From: Saccopteryx bilineata
Taxonomy: Eukaryota; Chordata; Mammalia; Chiroptera; Emballonuridae
Assembly: GCF_036850765.1 (NCBI RefSeq)
Contig: NC_089492.1
Coordinates: 164,794,296 to 164,858,295, forward strand
Length of the DNA stretch: 64,000 nt
Direction of reading: 5' to 3'
Position 1 is the stretch's first letter. Each line of letters begins with the position of its first letter. Below are positions 1 to 12,337 of this stretch, piece after piece. The notes below the pieces were generated by a model. The model ran no database searches and was not told the DNA's origin. It saw only the letters and a list, made by a program, of their open reading frames with translations. Both the position numbers and the translations under genes were made by a program.

Positions 1-960
1 AGAACTTGTAAAACTCAACACCAGGAAGATATTCATTACAATAAAAAAATGGGCAAAAGAAATGAATAGACACTTCTCCAAAGAGGATATACAGATGGTC
101 AATAGGCATATGAAAAAGTGTTTAACATCACTAATCATTAGAGAAATGCAAATTAAAACCACAATGAGATATCACCTCACATCAGTCAGAATGGCGCTCA
201 TTAACAAAACAACACATAATAAGTGCTGGCAAGGATGTGGAGAAAAGGGAACCCTCCTGCACTGCTGGTGGGAATGCAGACTGGTGCAGCCACTGTGGAA
301 AACAGTATGGAGATTCCTCAAAAATTAAAAATGGAACTGCCTTTTGACCCAGCCATCCCACTCATGAATATATCCCAAGAACAACACCACATCACTGATT
401 CAAAAGAAGAAATGCACCCTCATGTTTATGGCAGCATTGTTTATAATAGCGAAGATCTGGAAACAGCCCAAGTGTCTGTCAGTGGATGAGTGAGTTAAAA
501 AGCAGTGGTACATATACACAATGGAATACTACGGGGCCATGAAAAAGAAGGAAATCTTACCTTTTGCGACAACATGGATGGACCTGGAAGCTATTATGTT
601 AAGTGAACTAAGGCAGGCAGAGAGAGAAAAATATCATATGACCTCACTCATTTGAGGAATCCAATGAACTGAGGAATGAAATAGAGACAGAGGCGGGATC
701 AAAGGGACCAGAGGGAAAGCAGACAGAGGGAAAGGGGATGATAGGAAGGGTTAAGAGAAGGGAAAAGGATTGGTGAAATTATATACACATAACACAGCAT
801 TATAGAAAGCAGAAAAGCAAATCCTGGAGGGAAGAGGAAGGGTGTTGATGGGAGGGGGGCAAGAGGAATGTTGTAGGGAACACGGGGAAGGGGTGATGCA
901 TTCAGGGGGACACTAGAATTTATGTAAACACAATAAATTAAAATCAATAAAGAAATAAAA
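1..960 (+). mobile_element. LINE-1 3' end (ORF2 C-terminus plus 3' UTR), 5' end outside window
   Basis: The translated frame at 62-328 carries the L1 ORF2 C-terminal signature ([11 protein letters not shown], then the cysteine motif [14 protein letters not shown]). It continues in another frame from about 223-489 and then to YTMEYY near 511-530, so at least one frameshift breaks it. A purine-rich 3' UTR follows and ends in an AATAAA-rich, A-rich tail near 931-960. The tail after YTMEYY (KKKEILPFATTWMDLEAIM) differs from the other L1s in the window, which makes this a different L1 3'-end lineage. It is a dead copy. Confidence 0.93.
62..700 (+). pseudogene. L1 ORF2 C-terminal fragment, frameshifted
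   Basis: This is the last part of ORF2p, the endonuclease/reverse transcriptase of LINE-1. Visible motifs are the C-terminal cysteine cluster ([18 protein letters not shown]) and the tryptophan-rich [11 protein letters not shown] segment. The frame is lost after WRFLKN near 326 and resumes in another frame as FDPAIPL. Endonuclease and RT domains are absent because the window begins downstream of them. Confidence 0.9.
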
Positions 961-2840
961 AATATATCAATTATGAATTTCAAAATATTTTCCCATGGAA
1001 AAGAATGTTTAAAAGTGTAAGACAGGCTGCCTTGCACGAGACTGAACTGTCAGTTCCTAAAACCATTGAAGAGAAACTGAACAATCTTCATTCAACACTC
1101 ACTCAGAACACCTACCAAGAACCAGATAGAGGAATACAAGTGGTAAATAAGGCAGACGTGGTCTTCTACCCGCATGGGTCTTAAAATTTAGATGCATGTC
1201 TGGGATTACATCAAGTAGAGATTTAAACTGGGTGACTACAGAGTTCTTTTCTAGAAGTCTATAAATGTATGTTTCTGGGCAACCTTTGTCTTCTAATAAG
1301 GCAGGTGCTTCTCTTGTGTCCTCTCTGTCCAGGGCTTGATGGTGTTAGACTGAGTGCAAAGGAATAGAGAATCCCAACACTTATGAAAACAACCCTCCAG
1401 CCTAAAACAAAACAATCTGCTGACACCCTCATTAATCAAATCCATTTGTACATGAGAGTGCTTGGCCTCTGCCAGAAGGAAATGTCAAACACATGGTCTC
1501 AGGCCATTCTTACCCCTGGGAAAGCTTGGAAGGGACTTGTCAGAAAATGCAAACCCATTTCCAGGAAAGTCTACCTTCTGGCATTGCCCCTTTCCTTGGC
1601 TCCAGGGACTCTGTTTCAGGAGAGTGAGGCAGCCGTGAGCCTCACTAAGCCAAAGTTAGCAGATGGCCTGGCATTCTGGGAACATTCTAGGCATATTCCT
1701 CCAAGAACTCCGCAGAACGAGGGGCAGTTCCAGGAAAACAAGAATTTGTAACTAGACTCATGGCTTAGGCACACTAGACCAGCAAAGTTTCCCAGAGCAG
1801 ACTTGTTGGAGTTGGGCTGGAGGAGGCAGTTGGCTCTTGCAAATCAGTTTGATTCCCCGGCTTGTTGGACATGATCACAGCTCCCTCCCAAAGATACCCC
1901 TTGGATCTACGGGCTGATGGCCAGCGGCAGCTCTACTCTCTGGGAGCAGGCTCGCAGTGTTGAAGGAAGTGAAGGGACATTGAAGCCTCACCCTATTACC
2001 AGTTTTGCCCAAAGTGATCTTCTGCAGCCTTCGTATCTTTCTCCATGCTTTGTCTTCTTCCTGGGAACTTCTCTGCCTTCAGTCCTGGTTAAGCCCCACA
2101 TTTCTTCCCAGGGTTATTTTATTTTATTTTTTCTTAGGGTTATTTTAAGTGCTACTCTTTCATAAATCTTTTCTGAATTCCTTCAGTTCTAAATAACCTC
2201 TCTTCTCATAGCATTCTATATTGTCTTATAGCAAATATTATACCTTATATTACAGAATTTTGTAAAAATTTAATTTTTAATTAACAGTTAAATTCCAAGT
2301 AACTTAAAGATGGAGACCATATCTAATTCTTCTTTTAAGTCTCACCCTGTCCTTAAAGGAGGATGCATCCTGCCCGAACCCCTTGTATTTGCAGGTGGTA
2401 GGATTAGGAAAAACTGGGGGAATAGGGTTGAGGAAACAATCTTTACAGCAGTCACTGAGAATAATCATGAGCCTCCCATTCCTGTGAAGGCCAAGAGCAG
2501 GTCTCTCCAACTATCTCTAGGAGGTCAATCATGGCCCTTTCTGTCCCAATAATCTAAAAAATTAGAAAACTATATTTATACTCAGTGATGCTTAATTCAT
2601 CCTGAATTGTTGGGAAATAAGCAGTTCCACCTACGTGAATTTTCCAGATCACTGGAACTTACTTATTAGAATGCAAAACTTTTAAAGTGATTTTAAAAAA
2701 CATACTTTTCTAAAGTAATTTAAAATATCTCTGGAGAAGTCCAGAAGAGATTGGTTACAGTGGTTGTATCCATGGAGAATAACTTGGAAATTAAGGAAGA
2801 GAAGTAGGAGGAAACCTGCTTTACACTATGTACCCATTTG
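961..2840. other. Mostly unique sequence with one L2 remnant
   Basis: The segment at about 1080-1195 reads like the antisense L2 3' end (tcaacactcactcagaacacctac, then a degraded 'gtaaataaggcagacgtggtct'). The rest is not recognised. The open frames here, up to 122 codons, show no domain or coding signal. Confidence 0.5.
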
Positions 2841-2851
2841 TACCTTTTGAA

Positions 2852-3228
2852 TTTTTTTTCTTCTTTTTCCAAGTGAGGGGAGGAGAGATAGAGAGACAGA
2901 CTCCTGCATGTGCCCTGGTTGGGATCCACCCTGCGATCCGCATCTGGGGCCTGATGCTCTGCCTATCTGAGGCCATGCTTGCAACGAAGCTATTTTTAGT
3001 GCCTGAGGCAGAGGCTCCATGGAGCCATCCTCAATGCCTAGGACTGATGCGCTTAAACCAATAGAGCCATGACTGTGGGAAGGGAAAGAGAGAGAGATAG
3101 AGAGAAGGGTTAGGGGGCAGGGTGGAGAAGCAGATGGACGCTTCTCCTGTGTACCCTGGCTGGGAATCAAACCCAGGACATCCACACTCTGGGCTGATGC
3201 TCTACCACTGAACCAATTGGCCAAGGCT
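2852..3228 (-). mobile_element. Long tRNA-headed SINE, family F1
   Basis: The element is antisense: a T-rich tail on the left and a tRNA-like head on the right (ggccaaggctcc). The B-box region reads ggaatcaaacccagg on the plus strand. It is flanked by the target-site duplication ccttttgaatttt at 2843-2855 and 3229-3241. Many CpG sites have decayed, so the copy is middle-aged. Confidence 0.92.
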
Positions 3229-3241
3229 CCTTTTGAATTTT

Positions 3242-5220
3242 GAATGCCGTACATTTATCACCTGTTAGTTTGAAACTAATGGCACACTTTCTTAATTCCT
3301 TATATATAGTTGCCAAACCTAATTTAACTTTTCTTTCTGAATCAAGGTCATCATTATTCTTTTATTGTCTTGTTTCTAAATAGCATCATTTCAACAGGGG
3401 ATATTAAGTTATAGAGTTATTTGCCCCTTACTAAATGGTTCTAAGCCTTCAGAGATTTGGGCTTTGGTTTACTTTCTAGATTTTCTCTATCTTCCCGGGA
3501 AGCTAGCAGTTTTTGTTCTTCTTAGAGTGACTTCTTACAGCAATCACTGTCCTTCCTTCTGATTTGCTCATTTGTTCTGATCTGACTTGGAACGCAAATG
3601 ATTTTAGATGATAGGATTCATTAAATGGAGATGGAAAAAGAGAATTCCAGGACTTAAAAAACAATGCTTTCAGCTGTGTGGACTATGGTTTTAATAAAGT
3701 GGATTGGGTTGAATAGTGTTCTCACCCTACACCAGATTTTCTTTTCTCTCACTCAACACTGTACAGTGCTGAGCCCTCAGGTAGCAGGACCTTGTGTGAG
3801 GCAGGCCTAAGACACCAACGTATTTTAAAGGCAATGCTTAGGAGAACGAAGATAAAACCTAAGAACTCAGAAAATGATAAAGATTGGTGTCATTCAATAT
3901 AAAGACTTCATGACATCTTTCTTTATTCTTTCTGTGGCTTTTCTGCTTATTTCTGATTTTTTGTTTTATTTGTTTTTGTTTTTTTCCTATTTTAGATAGG
4001 TGAGTAACTAGCTAAGTGGTTTCTAGATAAGTAAAGTTACAATTTATGTCATTATTAAAATTTTTCTTTTCTCTTTTGATCTGAATGAGGTTCAGAAAAT
4101 CCTGGATAATTAACTGGCAACATAGATTTAAGCAACACTAGTTCCAAATACAGACTAAGCCACACCTCTGTTAATGCTCAAATCTGTCACCAGCAATGGT
4201 GCCCCAAGCATCACCATCCTAGGTTAAAGCACAAAAAGTTTGAAAAATTATTGGGAATCTGAAAAGAGAGTTGAAAATTAAAGGCAGAGACTGCGGAGAG
4301 ACCATAAATATAGTGTTAATGTTCAAAAAAGAAAGCTAATTGTGGAAATTAATGGTCAGTAAATTGGATAGTCATAGTAATAAAACAGATGTTAACAGTG
4401 AAAATCCATCAACATCTGGAAAGAATAAAGTCACAAAAAATTTATGAAAAGGAGCTTCAGCCGAAGAGAAAAGCAGGGTGAGGCCAGGTCTTTAGTACAG
4501 GATCTGGAACTGGGTGAAGGACTTTGCTCAGCCTGCCACACCATTGCTGCTCAAAGCCCAGTTTGGACAGCTTTGGATGAGAACGTGGTCACATGAACTC
4601 GACAACTGGCTGGGCGATCATAAATGAAGGAAAATGATAAAAATACCCAGAAACAGCTCCAGTGAGGGGAGTGGGGCTAAGGGCACTTCCCTAGAGAGCA
4701 GGATCTGGTCTGCTTTTAGTTAATGTCTTTGCTAATATTTAAGCAAAAACAAACCAATGTAAGCAAGTGTAAAAGGCATATCCACTGTAAATAAGGTGCA
4801 CATACCTGCCAGTAAGGGTTTACCCAACAGGCCTGAGAACAGTTACCAAAGGGAGTGAACATCAACTAGGTCCGAGCCACCTGGAAAGTAATCCAAAACC
4901 AAATACCAGTCACTCTTTGGGGCTGAATGGGCAAGAGGAGGAGGGGAGTTGGAGGGATGGGAAGGAAGGGTGACCAAATGCAATTGCAGGGGACCCATAA
5001 CATTTTATAACATAACATGGAAATGAGGAATCCCAACAGAACAGAGGTCCTGCTTTGAGGGTTGTAAATGTATGACTGTGGTTCAACAAATGGGAAATTG
5101 AAACTGACACATTTATTCGGGGTTGCAGGAGAGAAAGATGGTAGGTGTGTGCAGACTGGGCTTTCGACATTTATCCAGAATGTTCAAGTCCTCAGGGTGC
5201 ATATCTCTGCACTCCTGGGT
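3242..5220. other. No recognisable feature
   Basis: AT-rich, apparently unique sequence. Neither strand shows an open frame with domain character, an RNA gene or a clear transposon. Confidence 0.4.
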
Positions 5221-5224
5221 CACA

Positions 5225-5405
5225 CCCCTAGAATGTTTGAGGTCCCATGACCTAGCACAGAACCTGGCACATAGTAGATTCTCAGTGACTAGGAGGCTAA
5301 GGAAGGAAGCTCTGTAAAAGTCTTAGTATATCTGAGAGCTTTGAGTGAAATAGGATGAGGGTTGCCACTAAAGACCCTTCCAGCTTTGAGATTTAGGGAC
5401 TCTGT
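5225..5405 (+). repeat. Weak L2/L3-CR1 3'-end fragments
   Basis: At 5248-5290 'ctagcacagaacctggcacatagtagattctcagtgac' matches the L2/MIR-type 3' end. At 5370-5405 'gacccttccagctttgagatt' resembles the 3' end of L3/CR1 elements. Both are short and old. Confidence 0.45.
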
Positions 5406-5776
5406 GTATGGAAAAAAAAGAGCAGACAGGTGCTTAAGCAAAAGTGAGTGAAGGCTGTCCCACCTTCTGCTCTGAGAACCTGGCTGCCCCTTTCCTGCCT
5501 ATAGGATGAAATTGTGGTACATCTACTGCTCTTTCTGGTTCTAGTACTCCTGCTCTTGACCTTGACTAAGAGTCTCGTCACCTGTGAGCAAGCTTTACTT
5601 CATTGTGTCCTTGCCCCCTGTCTTCTGTCCAGGAAGGACTCAGCTGAGATTCATTGTTTTCTCTAACTGTTTAACTCCATGTTAGCAGCTCAGAAGAAAG
5701 ACTCAAGCCCCTGGTCTTGACATACATTCCCCATACCACAAAATCCATTGTTAGCTGCTTCTAGACAATCTAGACC

Positions 5777-6145
5777 AGGGCTTCTCACACCTTCATGTGC
5801 ATTAAAGTCCCTGGGACGGAAGACTATGCCTTTCTAACAAGCTCCCAGTCCACAATGTTGGTCCACAGTCTATACCGTTGAAAAACAAGGCTCCAGAGCA
5901 GCAGTGTCCAATAGAACTTTCTGCAATGATGGGAATGCTTTTTATCTGCACTGTCCAGTATGGGGGCCACATGTGGCTGGCGATGAATACTAACGTGACT
6001 CATGAACTGACTTTTCAATTTTACTTAATTTTAATTTAAATGCAAATAGCAATATGCAGCTGGTGTCTCCTCTAGGGGACAGCACAGCTCTAAAGCAATT
6101 CCGGCTCACATTATATTTTGAGAAGCACTGGTCTGGAGAACGTCA
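5777..6145. mobile_element. MER5A-like hAT relic with a second hAT relic nested in it
   Basis: The ends 'agggcttctcacaccttcatgtgcattaaagt' and 'attttgagaagcactggtc' form the imperfect hAT-Charlie (MER5A-type) termini, with the internal motif 'taacaagctccca'. A second element at about 5898-6088 starts 'cagcagtgtccaatagaac' and ends near 'ggacagcacag', which is another Charlie-type palindrome-ended MITE. Flanks gctccaga and gctctaaa look like its decayed 8-bp duplication. Confidence 0.65.
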
Positions 6146-6359
6146 GGTTATGCATGTCTCTTCTCCACTGGCACCTGGGCTATGCAATACTGCACATTCA
6201 GCTGGACATAACCTGCCTGACTGCACATATGTGTTTAGTTTATATTATGGTTACTTCTGTTATAAAATTGTAGTCTACTTACAAAAATTTAATAAAGAGA
6301 TGATAAGACATTTAAGTGAAGAAATTAAAAGACTGACTACATTTGAGTTTTGCTAAATA

Positions 6360-6830
6360 GTTTTATGGACTTACAGTTGACATATAATAAGCTGTATATG
6401 TTGAAAGTGTAAAACGTGACAATTTTGGCATATTCCACAACTACAATCAAGGTCATGAACACGTCCATTACTCCTAACAGTCTTCTTACACCCTTCGCAA
6501 CCCCTTCACTCGACATTCTCTTCTTCTTGTTCACCTCCAGGCGCCCACTGCGCTGCCTTCTGTCACTAGACCTCCATTTGCATTCCCTAGAATTTTATAT
6601 AAATGAAACCACACAGTGTGCACGATTTTATTTTCCTGGCTTCTTTTATCAGCATCATTAAGATTCTGTATTGTTGTGTGCACCAATGGCCCATACCTTT
6701 TTATTGCTCAGTCGTCTGCCAACATTTGTTTATCCATTCACTTGTTAGTGGGCATTTTGTTTGTCTTCAGTTTTTGGCTATTACAGAAATGCTGCTATGA
6801 ACATTGTAAACAGGTATGAATGGACACGTG
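6360..6830 (-). mobile_element. Old L1 (L1M-type) 3' UTR and ORF2 end, antisense
   Basis: Reads as the reverse complement of the ancient mammalian L1 3' region. Cues are 'acttacagttgacatataataagctgta', 'ttgcattccctagaattttatataaatgaaacc', 'tttgtttatccattcacttgtt' and 'tggctattacagaaatgctgctatgaacatt'. It is highly diverged and not coding. Confidence 0.8.
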
Positions 6831-7300
6831 CCCTGATGCTGGAGCTTCCTGGCATCACAGTACATCTGTTGTACCCAGCTGGTTTCAATTGCTTCCCAAC
6901 TGGCCTTCCCACTTCTACTCATTTCTTAGCCCTCCCAACCCACTTCCACATAGCTGCCAAAGTCATATGAAAAGATTATGTCCTTCCTTTACTTAAAATT
7001 CCTCAATGGCTTCCCATTGCATTTAGAAGAAAATAATCCCAACTTCAATTGCTTAGAATGCTATTTGAGGTAGTCCCTTATAATTTCATCGTCATACAGA
7101 TTTGAATGCAGAGATCTCTCTTCAGTTTCTCAAATATGCATAAGGCCCTTACTTAGGGCCTGTATCCATGGCACTTCCCTTTCTAGAGTGTTCTCATCCC
7201 ATGTGGCAGACATTGGAGTTCAGCGTCCTTTGTCTTCTTTCCCCACTGAGTAGCAGCCCTCTGTGTAAATGAAGCTCTACTTGGTTTCAGCCATCAAGAT
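6831..7300 (+). mobile_element. L2 LINE 3' fragment, sense
   Basis: L2 ORF2/3' UTR phrases are visible: 'cctcaatggcttcccattgcatttagaagaaaata' and 'ttgcttcccaactggccttcccac'. The fragment runs up to a younger SINE that starts near 7307. Confidence 0.7.
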
Positions 7301-7306
7301 CAACTC

Positions 7307-7629
7307 ATTCTTTTTTTTTTTAATTATTTATTTTTTAAGTGAGAAGAGGGAAGATAGAGAGACAGACTCCCACATGTGGCTCGACTGGGATCCACCTGGC
7401 AACCCCTGTCTGGGGCTGATGCTTAGATCAACAGAGCTATCCTCAGAACCTGGGGCTGATGCTCAGACCAATTGAGCCACTGGCTTTGAGACGGGGAGAG
7501 AGAGAAACAGGAGAGGGAGGGGAAGAGAAGCAGATGGTCGTTTCTCCTTTGTGCCCTGACCAGGAATTGAACCCAGGATGTCCATATGCCAGGCCAATGC
7601 TCTATCCACTGAGCAAACTGATCAAGGCC
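7307..7629 (-). mobile_element. Long tRNA-headed SINE, family F1 variant
   Basis: T-run on the left, degraded tRNA-like head on the right (ctctatccactgagcaaactgatcaagg). A short flanking repeat attctt occurs at both ends. The GA-rich middle and the 'gctgatgct' modules match the copies at 2852 and 25291. Confidence 0.85.
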
Positions 7630-7732
7630 TATTCTTCTTGATATAAGTAGGCTCAAACAATTATCATGATATTCCTTTGGCTACAGAAGTTAGTTCAGAA
7701 ATGGCCCAATTAGTGCAAAACTCAGGACTTTC

Positions 7733-8061
7733 TTTTTCGTGTGTGACAGATACAGATAGAGACAGAAAGAGGGACATAGGGACAGACAAACAGGAAAGGA
7801 GAGAGATGAGAAGCATCAATTCTTCATTGCAGCTCCTTAGTTGTTCACTGATTGCTTTCTCATATGTGCCTTGATGGGGGAGGGGGGAACTTCAGCAGAC
7901 TGAGTAGCCCCTTGCTCAAGCCAGTGACCTTGGGTTCAAGCTGGTGAGCTTTGTCAAACCAGATGAGCCTGCGCTCAAGCCAGCGACCTCGGGGTTTTGA
8001 ACCTGGGTCCTCTGAGTCCCAGTCTGACTCTCTGTCCATTGTACCACTGCCTGGTCAGGTG
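7733..8061 (-). mobile_element. tRNA-headed SINE, family F2
   Basis: A head of the type 'ctctgtccattgtaccactgcctggtcagg' on the right and an antisense tail on the left. The target-site duplication aaactcaggactttc / aaactcaagactttc lies at 7718-7732 and 8062-8076. The body contains repeated 'ctcaagccagcgacctcggg' modules typical of this family. Confidence 0.92.
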
Positions 8062-8795
8062 AAACTCAAGACTTTCATTACGTGTTTACAGGGGTGCTTT
8101 CTCTCAGCCCCTGATGTGAATGAAGAAGCACGTGGCTGGCCCACTTACTGCTATGGAACAAACTGCACCAGCCTGCAAGCAATGCCGATAGTGGAGGAAG
8201 GCAAAGCAGAGACAGTTAGAGAAACGGAGCTAGACCTGAGCAAACTGATCCTGGTCATAATGCTTTGGAGATTTTCAGCTATGGGAACAAAAACAATTTC
8301 CCTTTATTGTTTAAGCCAGTTTGGGTTAATTTAATGTGACTAATGATGTTGTTTTACAAAAATGCAATTGTCACTAGCAACATAAATATGTTAATTACTG
8401 CTGTGGTGCCAGCTTCTTTGTATTGAGCGTGACTTTAGTACTATTGTATTCCTTCTGCTATGTTTCTCCATTCTCTATTCTTACAGTGGGCATTTGGCTT
8501 TCCATGGTGACAGGGCTGCATTCATACATCAAGTCTACTTCTCTTTATTTCCTTGTTAGCCATTCAAGGTGGCCTCCATGGTGTCTCTGATTTGTGTGGA
8601 AACACAGACACAGATGTGGGCATCAAACTCCTCTGTGTAAATTTGGCCATGAGAAGTCCCATGGTGACTCAGAATATGTCTATATTCATTTGTTAAATTA
8701 TCAGCACAATAGACACAGCATTTGAAAATCTTCAAAGAGAACTATGTATCTGCAGGAGGACTGTAGGAGCTGTGGCCTCATACTGAACACCATCA
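8062..8795. other. No recognisable feature
   Basis: Apparently unique sequence. The frame at 7951-8334 starts inside a SINE and runs out of it, so it is not a gene. Confidence 0.4.
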
Positions 8796-8799
8796 ATGT

Positions 8800-9260
8800 G
8801 GTGGGAAGCTCGCAGGACCAAGTGCCAGAGACCTAGGTGTCCTGGCTCCTGGCTTCCTGTTCTGTGACCCTGGACCAAGACTGACCTTCTTTTGAGCCTC
8901 AATTTCCTCGCCTCTAACAGGGAGATTACTCACCTGGAAAACTTGTTTTTTCATAATTAAAAAAAATTGTCTTTAATGTCTATTTTATTGATTTTTAGAG
9001 AGAGGACGGGACAGAGCAGGAGAGAGACAGGAACACCTGTTCCTGTATGTGCACTGACTGAGGATTGAACCAGAAACCTCTGCACTTTGGGATGATCCTC
9101 TAACCAACCAGGCTATTTGGACAGGGCTCACTTGGAACACTTTTATGAGGTGTCTGCTGTGGACCAGGACTGTACAGCCTTCCTCTCACTTCAGAGTTGT
9201 TTTGAGGCTCAAATGAGATTAAGTAGAAAGAAGAGTTATGCAAAACCAAACCTGCAACAA
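8800..9260 (+). repeat. MIR SINE split by a younger SINE
   Basis: Left half at 8800-8945 shows the MIR core: 'ctgtgaccctggaccaagactgacc' and 'gagcctcaatttcctcgcctctaacagggagatt'. The right half at about 9170-9260 continues with 'gttgttttgaggctcaaatgagatta', as in the MIR 3' half. The SINE at 8946-9128 separates the halves. Confidence 0.75.
8946..9128 (-). mobile_element. Short tRNA-headed SINE, family F4
   Basis: A roughly 180-bp antisense SINE with the tail motif 'tattgatttttagagagag' and a tRNA-like head ending 'aaccaaccaggctatttggacaggg'. Flanking duplication cacctggaaaacttg / cacttggaacacttt. Confidence 0.85.
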
Positions 9261-10495
9261 TTGCTAGTTATTTTGTTCTCTTGTCTCTTCCTTCTGAGCC
9301 AGATAAGCAACTCTGTGCCTTTCAGATGTGTCTTGGAGGTTGTCCTCACATCTCCCCTCCATGTTCTCATGGCAGCCTCTCCATAAACCTAACAGCTCCT
9401 CTCTTTACCTGTCCATCTCTCCATCCTGGCTAAAAGATGGGCCAGGTCAGGGCTGGTGCCTGGTATGCAGGGAGTAAATTAAGTGCGTGATTGCCAGCAG
9501 ACAGCCCTGAAGGCTGTAGATGAGGAAGATGAGGCCCAAGAAGACGGGGCAAGGAAGTCAGGCCCCCTTCCCTGCTTGAGGGTTCTATCTGATCCTGGCT
9601 CTGTTGGCACCTCCCATCCCTGGCCTCCCCCACAACCCTCGGGTCAGTCCACTTAAGATCACAGTAAGGACATCAGCAGCAAGGTATGAGTTTGTTCTGT
9701 AAACCACAACTGATTCAGAGCTTTACTTCCCCCTCCAAGAACTCCCCTGGGAGTGATTGAAAAGTTAAGGCTGCTTTCATCTTTAGGGACACCAGTCCCT
9801 GTCCTGAGGTCCAGTATAGTGACAGTGGTGACTCACTGGTCGTTTTAAGGACTGCTGAAAGAGGGCGCACCTGGGCTGGCGTTGCCTACTGAGAGGTGGA
9901 GGGCTGGAGGGCTGGGCTAGCAGCAGCCATTCCAAGAAAGGAGGAAGGGTAGGAGGTGGGGAAAGGGCTAGGTTTTCTGAATTTCACTGGCCTGGTCCCT
10001 GAGCTGGGGGTTGGGGAGAGGGTGGACAGAGAGAGAGCAGCCACTCCACGCTTTGCTGAGCCCAGATGGTGGGTTTGTGAGAACCACTTAATTGCCCACA
10101 GAAAGAGGACATTGCACATTGGCAGAAGACATAAGCTAATCAGAAGCAGCCCCCACCTCTCTTCTTTCTTCCTTCCCACCCCGTGTGAGTTCAGTTTGAT
10201 AAGTACAAGTTCCAGGACTCTGATGCCTGATCATGGTACCCAGCCTCAAGTGTGGGACATGCAGAAACAACTCAGGAGTTTTTTTCATTGGGAGTGGGTA
10301 GGCGAGTTCCTCTGTGAGCCTGCCTTGACCAGGGCTCTCCCTCGAGCTCCTAGCAAACCCAGCTCTTCCTACTCTCAGCCGGAAAACTTTCTGTGTGTGT
10401 GCCTGAGTCTTCACTGGGGGTGGGGATTGGGTGATGCTTGGAAAAAAAGTAAGAGGAAATTTGTAAGTATACCAGTGAAGTAATTTGGGGCTCTA
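9261..10495. other. No recognisable feature
   Basis: Moderately GC-rich unique sequence. It contains a 175-codon open frame at 9956-10483 with no recognisable domain, biased composition and no credible splice or start context. I do not call it a gene. Confidence 0.4.
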
Positions 10496-10499
10496 CCAT

Positions 10500-10640
10500 T
10501 TTATCCCCTACCATATAACTACATGACCTCAGAAAGTCCAGTAACCCCTGGAGCCTTAGTTCAGCAAAATGAAGATGAAGAGACCTACCTGAGAGCACAT
10601 TATGCAGAAATGTGTGAAATGCCTGCCACTCTTTCAGGGC
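10500..10640 (+). repeat. MIR SINE fragment
   Basis: Degraded MIR 3' half: 'acatgacctcagaaagtccagtaa', 'gccttagttcagcaaaatgaagatgaagagacctacc' and 'tgtgtgaaatgcctgcc'. Confidence 0.55.
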
Positions 10641-10884
10641 TCCATGGGGGCAATTCTTTTCTCTCTCAGGCTGATGAGATGCTCAGGTGAAAGCTTGGGC
10701 TCAGACCTAGTCCTCTGTCAAAAATTGTTGTTTACTATGCAGACTTTTTTCTCTCACCTCCTTTGCTATCTAGTTCCTATTTTCTTTTGACTGTGTCAAT
10801 CATGTCAGTCTTAGGGTTCTTATGATTTTTATTGCAAAGTCTTAAAACTCCATTCTACATTAGAGCTGGGTATAAAACAATCAT

Positions 10885-10945
10885 GTGTATGTATTTTTGT
10901 ATTTTATATATATATACATATACGTGTGCATATATTTACAAAACA
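10885..10945. repeat. AT/ATAC simple repeat
   Basis: A short run of alternating purine-pyrimidine (tatatatatatacatatacgtgtgcatatat). Confidence 0.7.
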
Positions 10946-11099
10946 TAAAATATGTGCAAGTGCAATGCAGTGTGCCCACATGCACACATGGCTTTGTCAC
11001 AGTACAGGTTGAAACCACAGTAAGTTTTGTAATCTCAGGTGGGCTTCTGAAACAAGTTACATGTAAATGTCATCTTGAACAGTGACTCCTATTTGAATA

Positions 11100-11300
11100 C
11101 CCTTTTTTGGACATTCAGCAGATGGCAGGTGTTTTCAGAGACCTCTGTCCCTGTCCCTTGGCTATTCCCTATTGCTCATGGCCCTGAGGCTCCCCACCCC
11201 CATCCACTTCTGAAAAAGGATGGGGCTGGAGAGTCCTTGCCCCTCCCTTTGAAGTGTCCAGTCTCTCTGTGTGCCTCCAGAACATCACCAGCCACATTTT
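11100..11300. repeat. Unclassified sequence, copy 1 (similar to 14295-14490)
   Basis: 'ttggacattcagcagatggcaggtgttttcagagacctct...' aligns by eye with the segment about 3.2 kb downstream, with many substitutions and few indels. Matched landmarks are 'aggctccccaccc', 'cctttgaagtgtccagtct' and 'ccagaacatcac'. I do not recognise the family. Confidence 0.7.
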
Positions 11301-12049
11301 CTCATTGCTAAGAGACCTGAGTGAAGGCTGGCTGAGTGGGGTCGGGTGGGGAGAGTATATCCTCTTCTGTTCTGACCTACCACTATTCCCACACAAACTT
11401 TCCCCGCCTGGCCAAAGCCTAGGAGGAGGGTTTTAGGCACACACCAAGGCATTTGCTGCCTCAGTCTTACTCGACCTTTAGCAGAAGCCTGCAGAGCCAG
11501 ATCACACCGACCTGGCCCTAGAGTTGCCAAAAGCTGGTTCTGTTCCAGTCCCAGCTGTCACGAAGTATGTACTCCCAGAGTAGTCACTTGTCACGGTTAC
11601 ATGTCCACTGCTTCTTCAACTCTAAAATCAGTGGGAAGACTAAGATGACTCCTAGTCTGCCTCCAGATTCCAGACCCCTCAGGGAAACGTGGGCTTTGCG
11701 TATGGCCACTAGGTGGCAGTCCTCGGAAGGATACTGAGCTGGAGACCCTGTGGGAGTGCAGGACTCGGAAGTACCTAGGGCTTCTGAGATGCCCAGGTAC
11801 AGCCTGATGAAAGAGCTGTCAAAGATCACTTGCTCAGTTCAGCTGGTCCCCACTATTACAGCGCACAAGCGTGCAGTCATCTGCTCCCGCCCTTTGCCAC
11901 CCCCCTCTCCGTCGCAGAAACAGCTGCACCCTCTCCGGGAAACCCCCTCGGACTCTCCCTCACAGATAGATCCTCACTCCCCTCCTCCTTACACGTTTAT
12001 TCTTGCCACCTCTGTCTCTCCACCGCCTTTAACCCACACCTTGATCATG

Positions 12050-12220
12050 ACACCACCCCAGAGAGTGATCATTGTCCTGTCTCTTTCCATTACTGGATTA
12101 CGAAGTCCTTGAGGACAGAGACCAAGTTTTTTTCATTTCTGTTTCCCTGATGCCCAACGTGGGGCTGGGACAATGCCTGCTACTGTGTATTTGTGTTTTG
12201 GATGAATGAATTGATAAATA
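12050..12220 (+). mobile_element. L2 LINE 3' end, sense
   Basis: 'ttacgaagtccttgaggacagagaccaagtttttttcatttctgtttccctgatgcccaacg...gacaatgcctgc' followed by 'tggatgaatgaat' is the L2 3' terminus. Confidence 0.75.
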
Positions 12221-12337
12221 GAGTTTGGAAAGACCGAACTAATCTTTTTATTGCATACTTTTGATCTATCTTAATTCTTAGTATTCAGTTATGTTCTTTT
12301 TAATTCTGATCCAGAAGCATTACTTCAGTGGGGTTTT

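Noticed and set aside
9956..10483. 175-codon open frame
   Set aside because: Low-complexity composition, no domain, no start or splice context, and a competing frame on the other strand.
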